The notes under the pieces are model-generated. The model did not search any database and had not been told where the DNA came from. It saw nothing but the letters and a program-made list of their open reading frames with translations. Below are positions 1-11,600 of a stretch of DNA of 64,000 nt, in pieces; positions within the stretch are counted from its first letter, which is position 1, and each line of letters starts with the position of its first letter. Source of the DNA: Deuterostichococcus epilithicus (Eukaryota > Chlorophyta > Trebouxiophyceae > Prasiolales > Stichococcaceae); contig JAVTLE010000023.1 in the NCBI GenBank assembly GCA_033439295.1, positions 2,454,530 through 2,518,529 of the forward strand, read 5' to 3'. The position numbers and the translations under genes are program-made.

Positions 1-311
1 GCGCAGCGGCGTCAATGCTTTCCAGCTTCATCGCCAGCCGCGTGCGCTTGGCGGTGCACTTCCGGGCTGCAACGCACCGTCTTGCGGCGTGTGTCGTCGC
101 CGATCTCGGGCCCGAAGGCGACCAGAATGGCATATGTGTACAAAGCAATGGGTTTGACCATGCAGATTGCTGGCGCTGCACTGAATGCAAAGACACTCAC
201 CAATCTGCAGCGCCCTGTCTCGCTCCTCCTGCAATGCTGCCAATTCTGACCGTGCCGAGCTGTGCGGTGCTGACCTGCCTGCAGACCCCACATCGTCCCT
301 CATTGCTCTGA
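1..311 (-). CDS. Partial coiled-coil protein, unrecognised
   Basis: The gene runs off the left edge of the window. One minus-strand exon (about 311-201) encodes a helical, charged stretch containing LAALQEERDRALQI and ends at a strong GTGAGT donor. The next exon starts at 66 after a GCAG acceptor and continues in phase with ARKCTAKRTRLAMKL, which extends the same amphipathic helix. The two exons join in one open frame, which is the main support. No family was recognised; a coiled-coil or cytoskeletal protein is possible. The ATG at 311 or 299 is only a candidate start, because an upstream exon may exist. The gene is head-to-head with eIF3e. Confidence 0.4.
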
Positions 312-315
312 CCAT

Positions 316-976
316 GCAAAGGAGCTAGACGCATGCATGAAGTTTTTGTTCATGCATGGAAGACCTACAGACCATACGAGACTGTAGGCAGCTGCTTCTT
401 GTCACCGCACCGGCGTACTTGCCCCCTTGGAGGTTGGCCACAGGTCGATATTGCCTGCATGCTTGCGCATGGTGCACCTGCGGCGTGCGCGGTGCAGGAT
501 GCAGCTCTGTTACACCAGTGAGTCCATGCACGACAGCCATGGGCGTTCAAGCATACAGATTGACCGAGAAGAGCAACACTGACTCGCTGACTCGCGTCTG
601 GTCAGGCTGCTGACGGGTATGCTTCCGAGGTCGAATTTCCGACACCAAATCTCTCCGTCTGCGGACCTGCCACCAGCAAGCGCGATCACATTTGTCATGT
701 CCGGACAAGTACGTTGAGCTTTTCATGGACGTGAGTGACGTATGCTGAAACGCAGCCAGGGACACCCCTTGTCCAAGGCCGGATCTCCGGCACCGATTGG
801 CTGTGGCTAATCTGCCTAACCGAACCAGGCGGCTGGTGAGCTTTGGGCAGCTCAAGATTGGCTTTGCAACCGGCTGCTCGACTCGCAAAGCTGGTCAGAG
901 ACGTCCAGTAGCGCTGTGCATGTTTGCCAGCAAGTGATTCTCCCTCCTCAAAGTTGGCAGCCTCACATCCTTCAGG
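316..976. other. Intergenic gap, probable divergent promoter
   Basis: This stretch lies between the minus-strand coiled-coil gene and the plus-strand eIF3e start. Reading both strands I find no coding stretch with family resemblance or consistent splice sites. It presumably holds the promoters and 5' UTRs of both neighbours. Confidence 0.4.
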
Positions 977-3900
977 ATGGCGGGTGCCACCGCAGGCGAC
1001 CTCACGCAGCAGCTGTCCAAATTCCTGGACCGTCACCTGGTATTTCCGCTGCTAGAGTTCCTCTACAACAGGCAGCTGTACGATGCGGACGACATTCAGA
1101 AGGCCAAAATCGCACTGTTGGGCAACACCAACATGGTCGACTATGCCATGGACATCCATGAGAGCCTCTACGGCAAGGGCAGCGTGCCGCAGGCGATGAA
1201 CGACCGGCGAGCGGAGGTGGGTGCAACCCGCTCTGCGCTGTGCATGCTCAAATGCTGAAATTTGTCTGCGCGGACACTAATTGGCGGGCGGCACTTGCAT
1301 CTGGCAGGTCATCGCGCGGCTCAGGACGCTGCAGGCGGACGCGGAGACCATCGTGGCGTTTCTCTCGAACGAGAGCTCGGTGAAGCAGCTCAAGCAGGAC
1401 AAAACATACAACCTGAAGTTTCTGCAGGAGGTGAGCCACCCCATACTGCGATGGGCGGTGCCTGTGTCTGTTACCTAAACGCAGCCTGACCACTGATGGC
1501 TATGGTATCTTTATATGGCACGGTGTGGGATGTCCTCCTGCATACTGCGGCCTGGCTTGCTGTCAAACCGGCCGACAAACCCGGCCCACGTTGGGTGGTG
1601 CAGGAGTTCAACATTGGGCCGCACCAGATCGACGCGCTGTACCACTATGCGAAGTTCCAGTTCGAGTGCGGAAACTACTCAGCGGCGTCGGAGTTTCTGT
1701 ACCACTACCGCACGCTCAGCACGGACGGCGAGCGCAATCTGAGCGCGCTGTGGGGCAAGCTGGCCGCGGAGATCCTGCTGCAGGTGAGGGCTGCCGAGGG
1801 TGCCAGACGACTGTCGCGAGGGGGGATTGTTTTGTCATTTGGGACTGTGGAGCAGCTGCCCGAAGAGGGCTTGCAGCGCGGTGTGTGGAGCCTCGACAGG
1901 GAGCGGGCTGACAGTGGGGTCGATCTTTGGAGAGCAGCCAGAGCAGCAGCGGCATTAGCGGCATGGACGCAGCGCGCACTGGGAGCAGTTGCATGCGGCG
2001 AGGAGAGGGGGGGGGGGAGCGCAACACGATAATGCTTGCACTCCAGAACGCCACGCTGGGTCGCTTGGCTTGTGGACAGCGTCCTTCTGCTGCGACATGC
2101 AATGCAGCCAAAGACCACATGGGTATGCGCTTGTAATCAGGCAGCCACCTGCCAGCAGTGCCACGGCAATGCCCCCGCGAAGCACTGCTGCGGCGTGCGA
2201 GCTGATGGTGCCGGCATCCACGTCTCAGCATCCATTGCCGCTGCCGCAGGACTGGGAGGCAGCGCTGGACGAGCTGATGAAGCTGAAGGAGCTGATCGAC
2301 AGCAACACCTTCATGCCGGTGCTGCAGCAGCTGCAGCAGCGCACCTGGCTCATGCACTGGGGCCTGTACGTGTTCTTCAACCACGAGAATGGGCGCAACC
2401 TCATCATTGACAACCTGTTCCAGGACCGGTGCGCTGCGCTGCCCGGCACCAGAAATTGGTGATGCCACTTTTTGAGAGATCATCAGCAGGGTGTGGACGG
2501 TGCGCGTGTGCGAGAAAGGGGAGGGGGTAGTGGCCACCCCGAACAGGGACCCCTTGCATGGTACGTTGCACGTCAGCGGTGCGGCGACCAGACACGGCTC
2601 ATACTGCCTTGCCGAGACTCCCCATGCCAATCGCCAACACGCCACACTGTCATGGCACGCAGGTATCTGAACGCGGTGCAGACGACCAGCCAGCACCTGC
2701 TGCGCTACCTGGCGGCGGCGGTGGTCGTCAACAAGCGGCGGCGTAACGTCATGAAGGACCTCGTCAAGGTCTTGCAGCAGGTGCTTCACCCCCACTCTTG
2801 TGCGTCAATCATTGGCCATCGCAGTGCTTGTTGACGCGTGCAAAGCCCCGGGTTTGTCCCTGCCGCAATCAGCGACCGCAGCATTGCGGGGCATTCCGTG
2901 GCGCACTCGTTCCGCCTGTCAGGAGCAGGCATCCCCCAGACCTTCAGACGTGTGATTGTCGGTCATTTACAGTTGGTCAAACGCTGACCATGTATCGTTC
3001 CTGCCCGCCAACAGGAGCAGTACGAGTACCAGGATGCGGTGACGCAGTTCCTGACGTGCCTGTACGTGGACTTCGACTTTGAGGGCGCGCAGCAGAAGCT
3101 GGCCGAGTGCGAGACGGTGCTCGACAACGACTTCTTCCTCACCGCCCTCAAGGTGCTTTTGCCTGCTGAGCAGCTCCCTTCAGCCACAGGGCGCTTTCTG
3201 CGTTGCCTACTCAACTTCCCTGTCGCACGAGGGCTGTACCTGCCTGTTTGAAATTTTGCCATGCGCATTGACTTAAATCAACATGAGATCACGATAACCG
3301 CAAGCCAAACTGCTCTCACGGCTTCCCTTGCGCAGGACGACTTTGTGGAGAATGCGAGGCTGCTGATCTTCGAAACGTACTGCAGGATACACCAGTGCAT
3401 CGACCTGCGCATGCTGGCTGACAAGCTCAATATGGACGCGGCGGTGCGCACATTCCGAGGTTCCTGTCATGACTCGAGAACTCAGAAATAATGTCATGTG
3501 ACACCTGCCTGGCGCTGCCAAAACCTCTTGTACGCCCTGCACAGGAACCTGTGTTGGTAGGCGAAACTCGCAGGCTGAACTAGCAGCTTCAACACACAAA
3601 GTCTTTGCGCGCAGGCTGCGGAGACATGGGTTGTCAACCTCATCCGTAATGCACGGCTCAACGCCAAGATCGACTCGAAGGTGTGTGCAACACGGTTCAG
3701 CGAGTCTTGCACGCCAGCTCGAACCACCAGCGCTGAATGCATCACAGCAGCCAGACGTTCGCACAGGTTGAGTTGTCCGACCAGCTGCTGAGACATGCAG
3801 CCCGCAAAGCTGAAGACTGACAGCATTTGCGTCGATGCCACATGCAGGCGGGCACAGTGGTCATGGGCACCAGCTTCCCGACACCCTACGAGGCGGTCGT

Positions 3901-4111
3901 CGACAAGACCAAGGGCCTGTCGGTGCGCTGCCGCCTGCGCACCGCGCATCTTTGCCCAGTCTCTGGACATGTTGCTCGTCCGCAATGTGATTTGGCGCCT
4001 TGCGGTGAGGGACAGTAATTCTGAGTGCTTGCAATTCGCTGCTCGCAGGTGCGCACATTCATGCTGGCCAATGCAGTGGTGGGCACGCAGCCAGCGCCGC
4101 AGCCTGCTTGA
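977..4111 (+). CDS. EIF3E: Eukaryotic translation initiation factor 3 subunit E (eIF3e/INT6)
   Basis: This is the PCI-domain subunit of the eIF3 complex, which loads mRNA onto the 40S ribosome. Ten exons chain in phase: 977-1216, 1308-1430, 1604-1783, 2250-2428, 2663-2780, 3015-3152, 3336-3443, 3615-3680, 3848-3922 and 4049-4111, giving 429 residues, the usual family size. Diagnostic stretches include [14 protein letters not shown] and [10 protein letters not shown] near the N-terminus. Others are [37 protein letters not shown], and the PCI region with [19 protein letters not shown] and LADKLNM. The start ATG opens directly on the conserved N-terminus. The C-terminus is short ([20 protein letters not shown]). 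All introns are GT-AG. It is divergent from the coiled-coil gene and convergent with paralogue A. Confidence 0.96.
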
Positions 4112-4490
4112 GCACTGCTTTGTTGTGTCTTCAATGACGACGAGGCTGCTGTAGAGCCTGGCCGTTGCGGAAGGTGGAATTGTTACCGAGCTTATTTTCG
4201 CTGGTTCTTGGGAGATACTTCACAGGAATTTTGGTTTGACTTTTGTGACTAAACTCGCAAAATATGTCATCGCTCAAACAAGAAGTCATCCCCGACATGC
4301 TTTCCTGCTTCTAAACGCACTTTTCACACGCATCGACCTGAACACAAACTCAGCAAATCGCATGTCGCGCAGCACGCTGCAAATCAGCCCCTATCCCTGC
4401 CAACCAGCCTCGACACCGGACAAAACAACAACCGTGCCTACGGGGTGCTGTGCAGCCTGAGGGCCAGGGTGTCCAACATCTCGCATGCCA
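4112..4490. other. Gap between convergent 3' ends
   Basis: The region holds the 3' UTRs of eIF3e (+) and paralogue A (-). It is less GC-rich than its surroundings and I see no coding exon in it. Confidence 0.5.
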
Positions 4491-7400
4491 TCAGCGACGG
4501 CGGCCGCGCTGGGAGCCGACCGTCGAATGGCTGATGACCAGGTGTCCGCCCGCCGCGTGCACGCCAGTCATCGTGAAAGCCCGTACCTGCAGATTCGGAT
4601 AACAATCACGCCACTTCACACGCTGCATAAGCGACTTGAGACACCGCTGACAACAACTCGAACTTGACACATGCAACAACAGCGTCGCAGATGCCTGATC
4701 AGTGGGGAAAGACCCTAGGGAAAAGGCTCGGCAGCACCCTCACCGCCTCCTCAGGCCTCTCGAACTCCACGAAGGCAAAGCGTTTGGGCACCCGGGTGTC
4801 AGGGAAGGTCGCCAGGCGGATGTCCTTGATGTTGCCGCAGCGGCCCAGCGCGCGCCGCAGCTCCGCGATGATGCCCTGGAGGCAAGTAAAACAAGTGCAT
4901 GTGTAGAGCCCGGAGCCCGCATTTGTGTCTGGTCTGTCCCTGCGGCCTCAGAAGGGGTGCACCCGCTTCTGCAGTAGCACCACCATGCAAGAGCGGCACC
5001 TCCTACGTCCTGGGCCACAAGCAGTCAAGCAGGAAATGCTGACAGCAAGTGTTGTAACCGCTGCCGGCGTCCTTCAATGCTGACAATGATGACGACTCAA
5101 AACCTGCAGACCGATAGGGTGCAGCGCAGCGCCCTGAGATGATGCGTTGTTGATGGTGGAGGCTGCTTTACACTGGTCTCATTTTCCGACGCACCATGTA
5201 GCCATAGGCCTGCTTGAAGCCAGTCACATGAACCGATGGGTGGAAGGCGCCTGCATCAATCATATGCCACTGCTTGCACTAGCCAAGAAGAGTGCTGCTC
5301 ACCCTTCCCAGGACAGCAGGCAGGATTGCGGTGCAGCTGCTGCAGCTGCATGAGAGGGGCGGCGCGGGCAAGGGCGCGGGACAGTGTCAACTCTTGCAGA
5401 GGCGAACAGCCCAAGCACCGCAAGCAATCGTACCCGCTGGGTGCTGGCCGGAAAATGCGACCGGCTCATAGCGTCGACCCGCATCTGCGGCAGCACAACG
5501 ACATGCTGTTGCATTGAGTGCCCCTCGCTCTGCAGCGCGTCGGCGGTGCGACCAACTCGGGACTGCTGTTTGACATCAAGCTAGCAGGCGCCGCCAGAGA
5601 GAGATAGATATAACACATCGATGGCGTTGCCGATCCCATAACAAGAAGCTTGCACGTTGACGAAGGGCGGCACAGGCACTGGCGCTTGTGGGCATACTAG
5701 GGAAACAGGCTCATAAATATAGGTACTGCCGACGGCAAAGTTTTGACTCACCGAAATTGGTGCGGGGACCGCTGGAGGGGCGGCTCCGGCTGCGGCTCCG
5801 GCTGCGGGTGCGGCTGCGGTTGCGGCGGCGGCGGCTGCGGCTGGCACTGCGGCTGCGCCGCCCTGAGGAGGACACAGTCCCCGAATTCTCGCCAGCGCCC
5901 GTCTCACGGGTGCAGCCATGTGGCCCACAGGTTCGGAAGTTTCCATGCAACATAGCCAGCGCGCCCTCGAGACTCAATAAAGACTCATAACACATTCTGC
6001 ACCCCTTCGCACACGCAAAACACAAACAAATTTCCAATCAAGCTCGTCACACCACCACAATGAGGCGCGCCTGTGCGTTGCCCGCTCCCCTGCCCTGCGC
6101 CAGCAGCGCCACCTCCATAGTCAGCCACGTCGGCGCTGCCAGGCCACGGCGGCGACGAGACCGGCGACACCGAGCGGCGCGACTGTGACAGCAGCGGGAG
6201 CAGAAGTTGAAACCTCTTGAGATGCAAGGTGATCTTGAGATGCAAGGTTCGAGTGAGCGAGGCGAGGCCGGGGAGGCAAAAGGCAGTTCCAGTGCAATGC
6301 CAAGAAGCAGCAAACAGAAGCGTTCTGTAACGAAATGCCGTGGAGGCGACAGTCTGGGATGTCAAGTCCGATGCTTCGAATTCGAACCCGAATTAAACGT
6401 TCCGCAGCTGACACCTCGGACACGGGCGACAGGTTGTAGTCCAGCATGAGCGAGGTGCGCTCCCCCGACTCGCGGGAAGTGGTCGGACGACCCGACAGCT
6501 GCAGGGCTGACGGCCGCACCGACTCTGCAGGCGGCCGTTGCGTCAGTGCCGCCGGCGCGTCAGCTGCAGCAGGCGGGGCGAGTGCTTGCGCCGGCGTCGC
6601 CACTGCAACTGCCGCCACCCCTATTTCTGCCAGGGCGGGGCCTGCGGCGGCGGCGGCGGCGGCGGCAGGCGCACCCGGCAGTGAAGCTGCAGGCGAGCCG
6701 GGCGGTGGCGGCGGCAAGCCGCCGTGCTCGCCGCTTGCGCCGGGCTTCGGCACATCAGGCTGAGGCAGCGACGGCGCTGGTGCGGCACCGGCAGCCTCAT
6801 CGTCTCCCGGCTTGCGGGAACCTGCGAATGCAGGCCAGCTGGAGGAATATCCTCGAGATGGTGCACCCCAGGGCCACCTGGCAGCACGGCAGCAAGGCAC
6901 CGCAGGAGCGCACACAGGGACACATGTGACAGGTCAAGCACACCTGTGCCGTTAAGCTGCCTCAGGTGCGGAGGGATGTGAAATGCCATGGCGCCTCCGG
7001 TCTGCTCGCCTGCCGCCTTGGCTCCCTCGGCCTTCCTTGCTGCAGCTGCACCACGAGCAACAACATGTGTCAGAAGCACAGGGAGTGTTGGCCGTTTGAT
7101 GCAGTGCCATGCACCAGACGAGCGATGCCAGTAGGGGTACAATGCACCGTACGACAGGCTATGCTGATCTCCGATCGACAATTGCTACATGGGTCGAGAC
7201 TTGGTCTCACCCATGCGGCGCTTGCGGTCCGCTCGAGCCCTGTCTCTGGCCTCCTTCTCGGCCGTGTCTGCGAAAAAAGACATGGCAACGGATTGTGCAC
7301 CTCGGGCTTCATGGCGCAGGAATTCTGCAGTTCATGCTGCTGATTGCGAGTCACGCCATTCGATAGTAATGATGCAAACTCAGTCATCGGCAAAGTCGTT

Positions 7401-8180
7401 GGCACTTGCCCTTGATGATGTCAGCCATCTCGCAGCTGCGGCTCCACAGCAGGCCAGCGCACTCAAAGGCGATGTACTTGTCCCAAATCCAAGGCGGTTC
7501 TGCGCCAGCAGCAGGCGTCAGATGAGGTATCCCGTCCTTGTTCTGGCGCCTTGCAATGGAGGCAATCCGCTGCCGAAAGTGCTGACCGTTCAGCCTCACA
7601 GCCAGCGGTTGCAGGCCAAATGTGCTGAGCGTGCGGGCTCACGGCCGGTGGCTGCAGATCATTTCCGATTGCAGCAGATTCAAAGCTGCAGATTTGGCTC
7701 CCAGCAGGTTTGGCAGGGCAGCATCCGCAAAGCATGGCGGCGCTGCACCCTGGAGCAGTCGCCACAGAGCAAGATCCGGGACAATACTGGGGCGCCATCA
7801 TCAGATGGTTTCAGGCTATCGAGGCTGTCAGCAGGCCACCAGTGCAGGATGAGCCGAGCAGCCAGAAGATCCCAGGCTGCTGCGTTCTGAATGTCCGAAA
7901 AAAAAAGGGAAAAAAAAAGGACCGCAGCTCCGGACCCACCGATCTCCCAGTGCTCGGCAACCGCCTGGATTGTCGGGAACAGGCGCCCGTGGTGACTGCC
8001 ACAGCCGGCAGGGGCGGCTGCGCCTTCAACGCCTACGTCGAGGCACTCGCTGCAGGAGCACTCAAACTGGACCGCCTCGTCAGGCGCCAGCTGCCGGCTC
8101 ACAGCCCGCTTCGCCACGCCGAAGATTCTGCCCAGCGCCATGCTGGGCAGCACCAACGACGACTCGTGTAAAGATGCCAT
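4491..8180 (-). CDS. Paralogue A: CxCxxC-domain, RS-rich and C-terminal RRM protein
   Basis: Ten exons chain in phase: 8180-7940, 7499-7410, 7267-7211, 7039-6944, 6821-6415, 6182-6053, 5862-5752, 5250-5195, 4875-4744 and 4586-4491, about 471 residues. The N-terminus has ALGRIFGVAKRAV, then FECSCSEC, AEHWE and EPPWIWDKYIA. An Ala/Pro linker with RESGERTSL follows, then an arginine-serine run (SRTRSRSRSRSRP). The RRM has RNP2-like VHVTGFKQAY and RNP1-like KRFAFVEF, and the chain ends in SQRGRRR. The order suggests an RNA-binding nuclear factor of SR type. The N-terminal domain resembles the SAND/Tify-binding class (CxCxxC then paired W/H), which is inference only. The intron after 7410 has GC-AG ends (GCAAGT). 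The gene is an inverted paralogue of 24538-28595 with matching intron phases, but is shorter and lacks the long Gly-rich tail. Confidence 0.8.
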
Positions 8181-8667
8181 CTTTGCCGCTGACCTAACCG
8201 CTGCCTTGACGAGCGCGTGCGTGCTCCATATGATGCAGCACCGCAGGCTGACCCAAGCTGCAGGTGCGGTCTCCGCGTAGCTGCAGAGTGTAATGGCTTT
8301 GTTGGGACGGCCTCGAACATGACGGAAGGTAACGCCGCCGATTAAAACCTAAGTGGTCAGAAAATACACACAAATTCCCCGAAGCTAACAAATTGCCTAT
8401 GCATCACCCAAAATGCTGAGAATCGCTCGCACACCACGAAAATTGCTGTCTTCACGTCTGGCAAACACAAAAACCTGGTGCGAGCGGCTCTACAACCGAG
8501 AAGTAAGTACGCAGCCCTGAACCTGGAAAATTAGCTGCAGCCTCGCTGTCAGGCTCGATCAAGCAAGGCTGCTCAAAACATTGTCTCACCATTAGTACAG
8601 GTGCGCGACAATACAGACGCGGGTGCGCTGATACAGCTGACAAAAGTTGGCGGCGCTGCCAGCGTCC
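8181..8667. other. Gap upstream of paralogue A
   Basis: This region lies between the stop of the NST1-like gene and the start of paralogue A, both on the minus strand. It probably contains the NST1-like 3' UTR and the paralogue A promoter. No coding exon is seen. Confidence 0.45.
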
Positions 8668-11600
8668 TCAGACCAGCATTGTGGGGATTGCCGTGCGCCC
8701 CATGCCGCCGGCACCGCCAAAAAGCGAGGCGAAGCCCGCCGGCATGGCACCGGACCAGGGGCTGCCGCTTGAGAGGCTGCGCTTGTCGGCGGCCTGCTGG
8801 TTGGCTGCCGCAGCCGTCGGGAAGTTACAAAACAGCGAAAACCCGGCGTCCAGCACGCCACCGCAGTTCCGTGCGCCGCCGAGGTCTTGTGCGCCGCCCG
8901 CGCCCGGCAGCGCCCCAAAGTCCTGGAAGAAGCTGGCCGGCGCCGCAGCCGGCGGGTGGGTGCCGTCAGGCTGCGGCCTGGCGACTGGGCCGATCGGCGG
9001 CATGCCCCCGATGCTGAGGCCGCCGGGGTTGAGGGGACCGGGGTGCAGGCCGCCAGAGTGTAGGGCGGCAGTGTGCAGGCCGACAGCGCTGTGACCCGCG
9101 AGCGGCGGCGAGCCGAAGGACATGTCCGAGACGGACGCCAGCGACTCGCGCGAGGCGGACAGGCTGAGCGCCATGCCTGACTCCTCGCCCCACAGGCTGT
9201 ACTCCGCGCTGCTGCGCCGGCTGGCGCCGCGGCCGCCGCCCTGCGTGTGACACGGCGTCTGCGGCTGGTGCTGCGGGTGCTGGCTTGAGGATTGGCCCAC
9301 AGAGAAGCCTGGCGGCGCCTGCCTCGAGAAGGGCGCCGCTGCCCCACGTTGCGGCTGCTGCAGCTGCGGCTGCTGCGCGGCAGACGGCGGCTCAGCCCGC
9401 AGCCGCGCCGGCCACGGCGCCGGCTGCACCGGCGCCAGCGCCGTCGGCGAGCAGGTGGCTGGCTCGCCATGCTGCGGCAGCGAGGGCGCCGGCACGGGCC
9501 AGGCGGCAGGCGCCAGCGGCTGACCTACTGGCGATGCCTCGTGCCCCGGCGCCGGCAGTTCGTGCCCTGTCACCTGTGTGCCGGCCGCACCCGCGACAAC
9601 GTCTGCCCACAGCGACTGCTTCGCGACGCAGCGCTGCTGCGGCAGCGGTGACGGCTGCTGCGGCGGTGGAGGCAGCCGCTCGGCTAGTGGCGGCGTGAGC
9701 TTGCCTGCTGCAGGCCCTGCATCGGCCGTGCCCGCCGAGGCAGGCCGCCGCGATGGCTGCGACGGCCGCCGCGGACCGGACTTGCGGCTGCGCTGCTGAA
9801 CCTCCCACTGCCCCTGCTCCTGCTCGCTGCCCTGCTGCCGCTCCCAGGGCGTCTGCTCGGCAGGTGACAATGACAGCACATCGCCGCTGTCTGAACTCGG
9901 CGTGCTGCGGCCGTCACTGGGTGCGGCGCCCCACGCCTCTTCAGCCGGATGGCGGCGCGTGCGCGGTGCTGCGTCTGCGGCTGCACCTGCCGCTGCCTCC
10001 CGCCGCTGCGGNCCGCCCGAGCCGGGGCGCCCGCCGCGGTGGCAGCGGCCGCCGCCGGCAGGGGCTCGCCCGCCTTGGTGGGCGTCGAAGGTGCCTCGGC
10101 ATCGCCGCCGCCGGCGTCCCGAGCTGGCGCCTTGGCTCGGATGGGCGGCAGCGCCGACGGCTCGGCAGCACACACGGGCTCGGCGGCAGGTGCCGGATCG
10201 GCTGCGGGCGACTGTGCGGCGGTGCTGCTCTTCTTGCGGCGGCGGCTGCGGCCGGAGCGGAGCGCAAGGCGCTTCTCGTCCTCGGCCACGAGCTCCAGCA
10301 GTTCCACCTGTGCAATGATGATCAAAGGGGTTCCTGCACGCGTTCAGTGGCGGGCGCAGAGTAGCGAGTGAAGCACATCCTGACTGCGACAGCCTGTTGT
10401 TCGTCGCACGTTGGCGATTTGTGTGTCTCGGCGGGGCTGACATGGTAGGTGTCACGCTTGGCTGTCATAGCAACAGCAGATGCCAGACTGATGTGGGACG
10501 CGCCTCAGCCTGACGGGCGTGCACGTCGAGGAAGGCGTTGCGCAGGCGCGCCTCCAGCAGTTCATGGCTGAGCGACACCAGCAGCAGAAGCGCGTTGTGC
10601 CCCGCCGTCTGTTCCCGAAATGCCACCTCCACCTGCAGACGAGGGATCATTGTATATTAAGCAACAACGGGAAGTCGTCCGATCTGCTGCCCACACCAGT
10701 CAGCAGTCTGCAGAACAGGGTCGGGCGAGAAGATCGCGCAGCAGCTTCAGAAAGCGCTGTCAGTCGACCCAGGGCTAGGCATGCCCTTCAAGTAGGTTTT
10801 GCTGTGCAGTGCATGTCTCGAGGCGGCAGGTGGGCAGTCACCTGCGCCTTGAAGATGAGGATGACGGCGTCGAGCAGCGCCTCCTGTGCCAGCTCTGGGG
10901 TCTCCGCATGGCGCACAGCGGCGGCATCGTCTCCCTGTCCATCTGCACCCTGTGCAAGTGGACGCAGCGAACTCTGTCATTGAAAGGACTGCACGTCTCA
11001 CAGACAACTAACAACGAACTGGCAAGCAGGTCGGACAGCTGCGGTGGGGGGCCGTGGGCCGGCTGTGCTTGTGCGCTCCGGATCATGAAGCAAGACACAA
11101 CATTCAGCTCGGCGGCCCTGCACGTGCCAGGTCAGCGGTTTTTGGGATCTGAGTTACAGGCGCACCTTAAGGTCCTCGATCTCTTCGGCCTCTTCCAGCA
11201 GCACTGCGGCGTCGGTGCCCACCAGCTGCACCGTCGCGTCTGTCACCGCAAGTGAAAAGCCCTCGCACACCGGCAGCAGCGGCACCGCCGGCGGTGGCAC
11301 CAGCGCCACCGCGGCCTCGCAGCCGCCGTCCATTGAGGCGCGGTCAAAGCCAGCGGCCCTGCGCCCCGCGGCGAGTGCCAGCTTGTACTGCGCGAGCACG
11401 TTGTAGCGGCAGTCCTTGCAGATGCGCAGCTGCAGGCTGCGCGCACAAGGGAAAAAGCACGTGTCAGCTCCAGCTTGCGCTTCAGACCGAAGGCAGCAGA
11501 ACACAACCAGCCATTCAGATTTGCACACAGCTTTAGGCACAATGCGACGAGGCATGCCAACTGCAGTGCACTGCCATGGACCTGGCACATTCCGGAGTAA

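Noticed and set aside
1716-2795. Long minus-strand open frame (359 codons) opposite eIF3e
   Set aside because: It lies antisense to well-supported eIF3e exons and introns, has no family resemblance, and is explained by high GC.
5299-5580. Minus-strand frame between the RS and RRM exons of paralogue A
   Set aside because: The RS exon (ending 5752) joins in phase directly to the exon at 5250-5195, as in paralogue B, leaving this stretch intronic.
9285-10371. Plus-strand Ala/Pro/Arg-rich open frames
   Set aside because: They are antisense reflections of the GC-rich, low-complexity C-terminus of the NST1-like gene.
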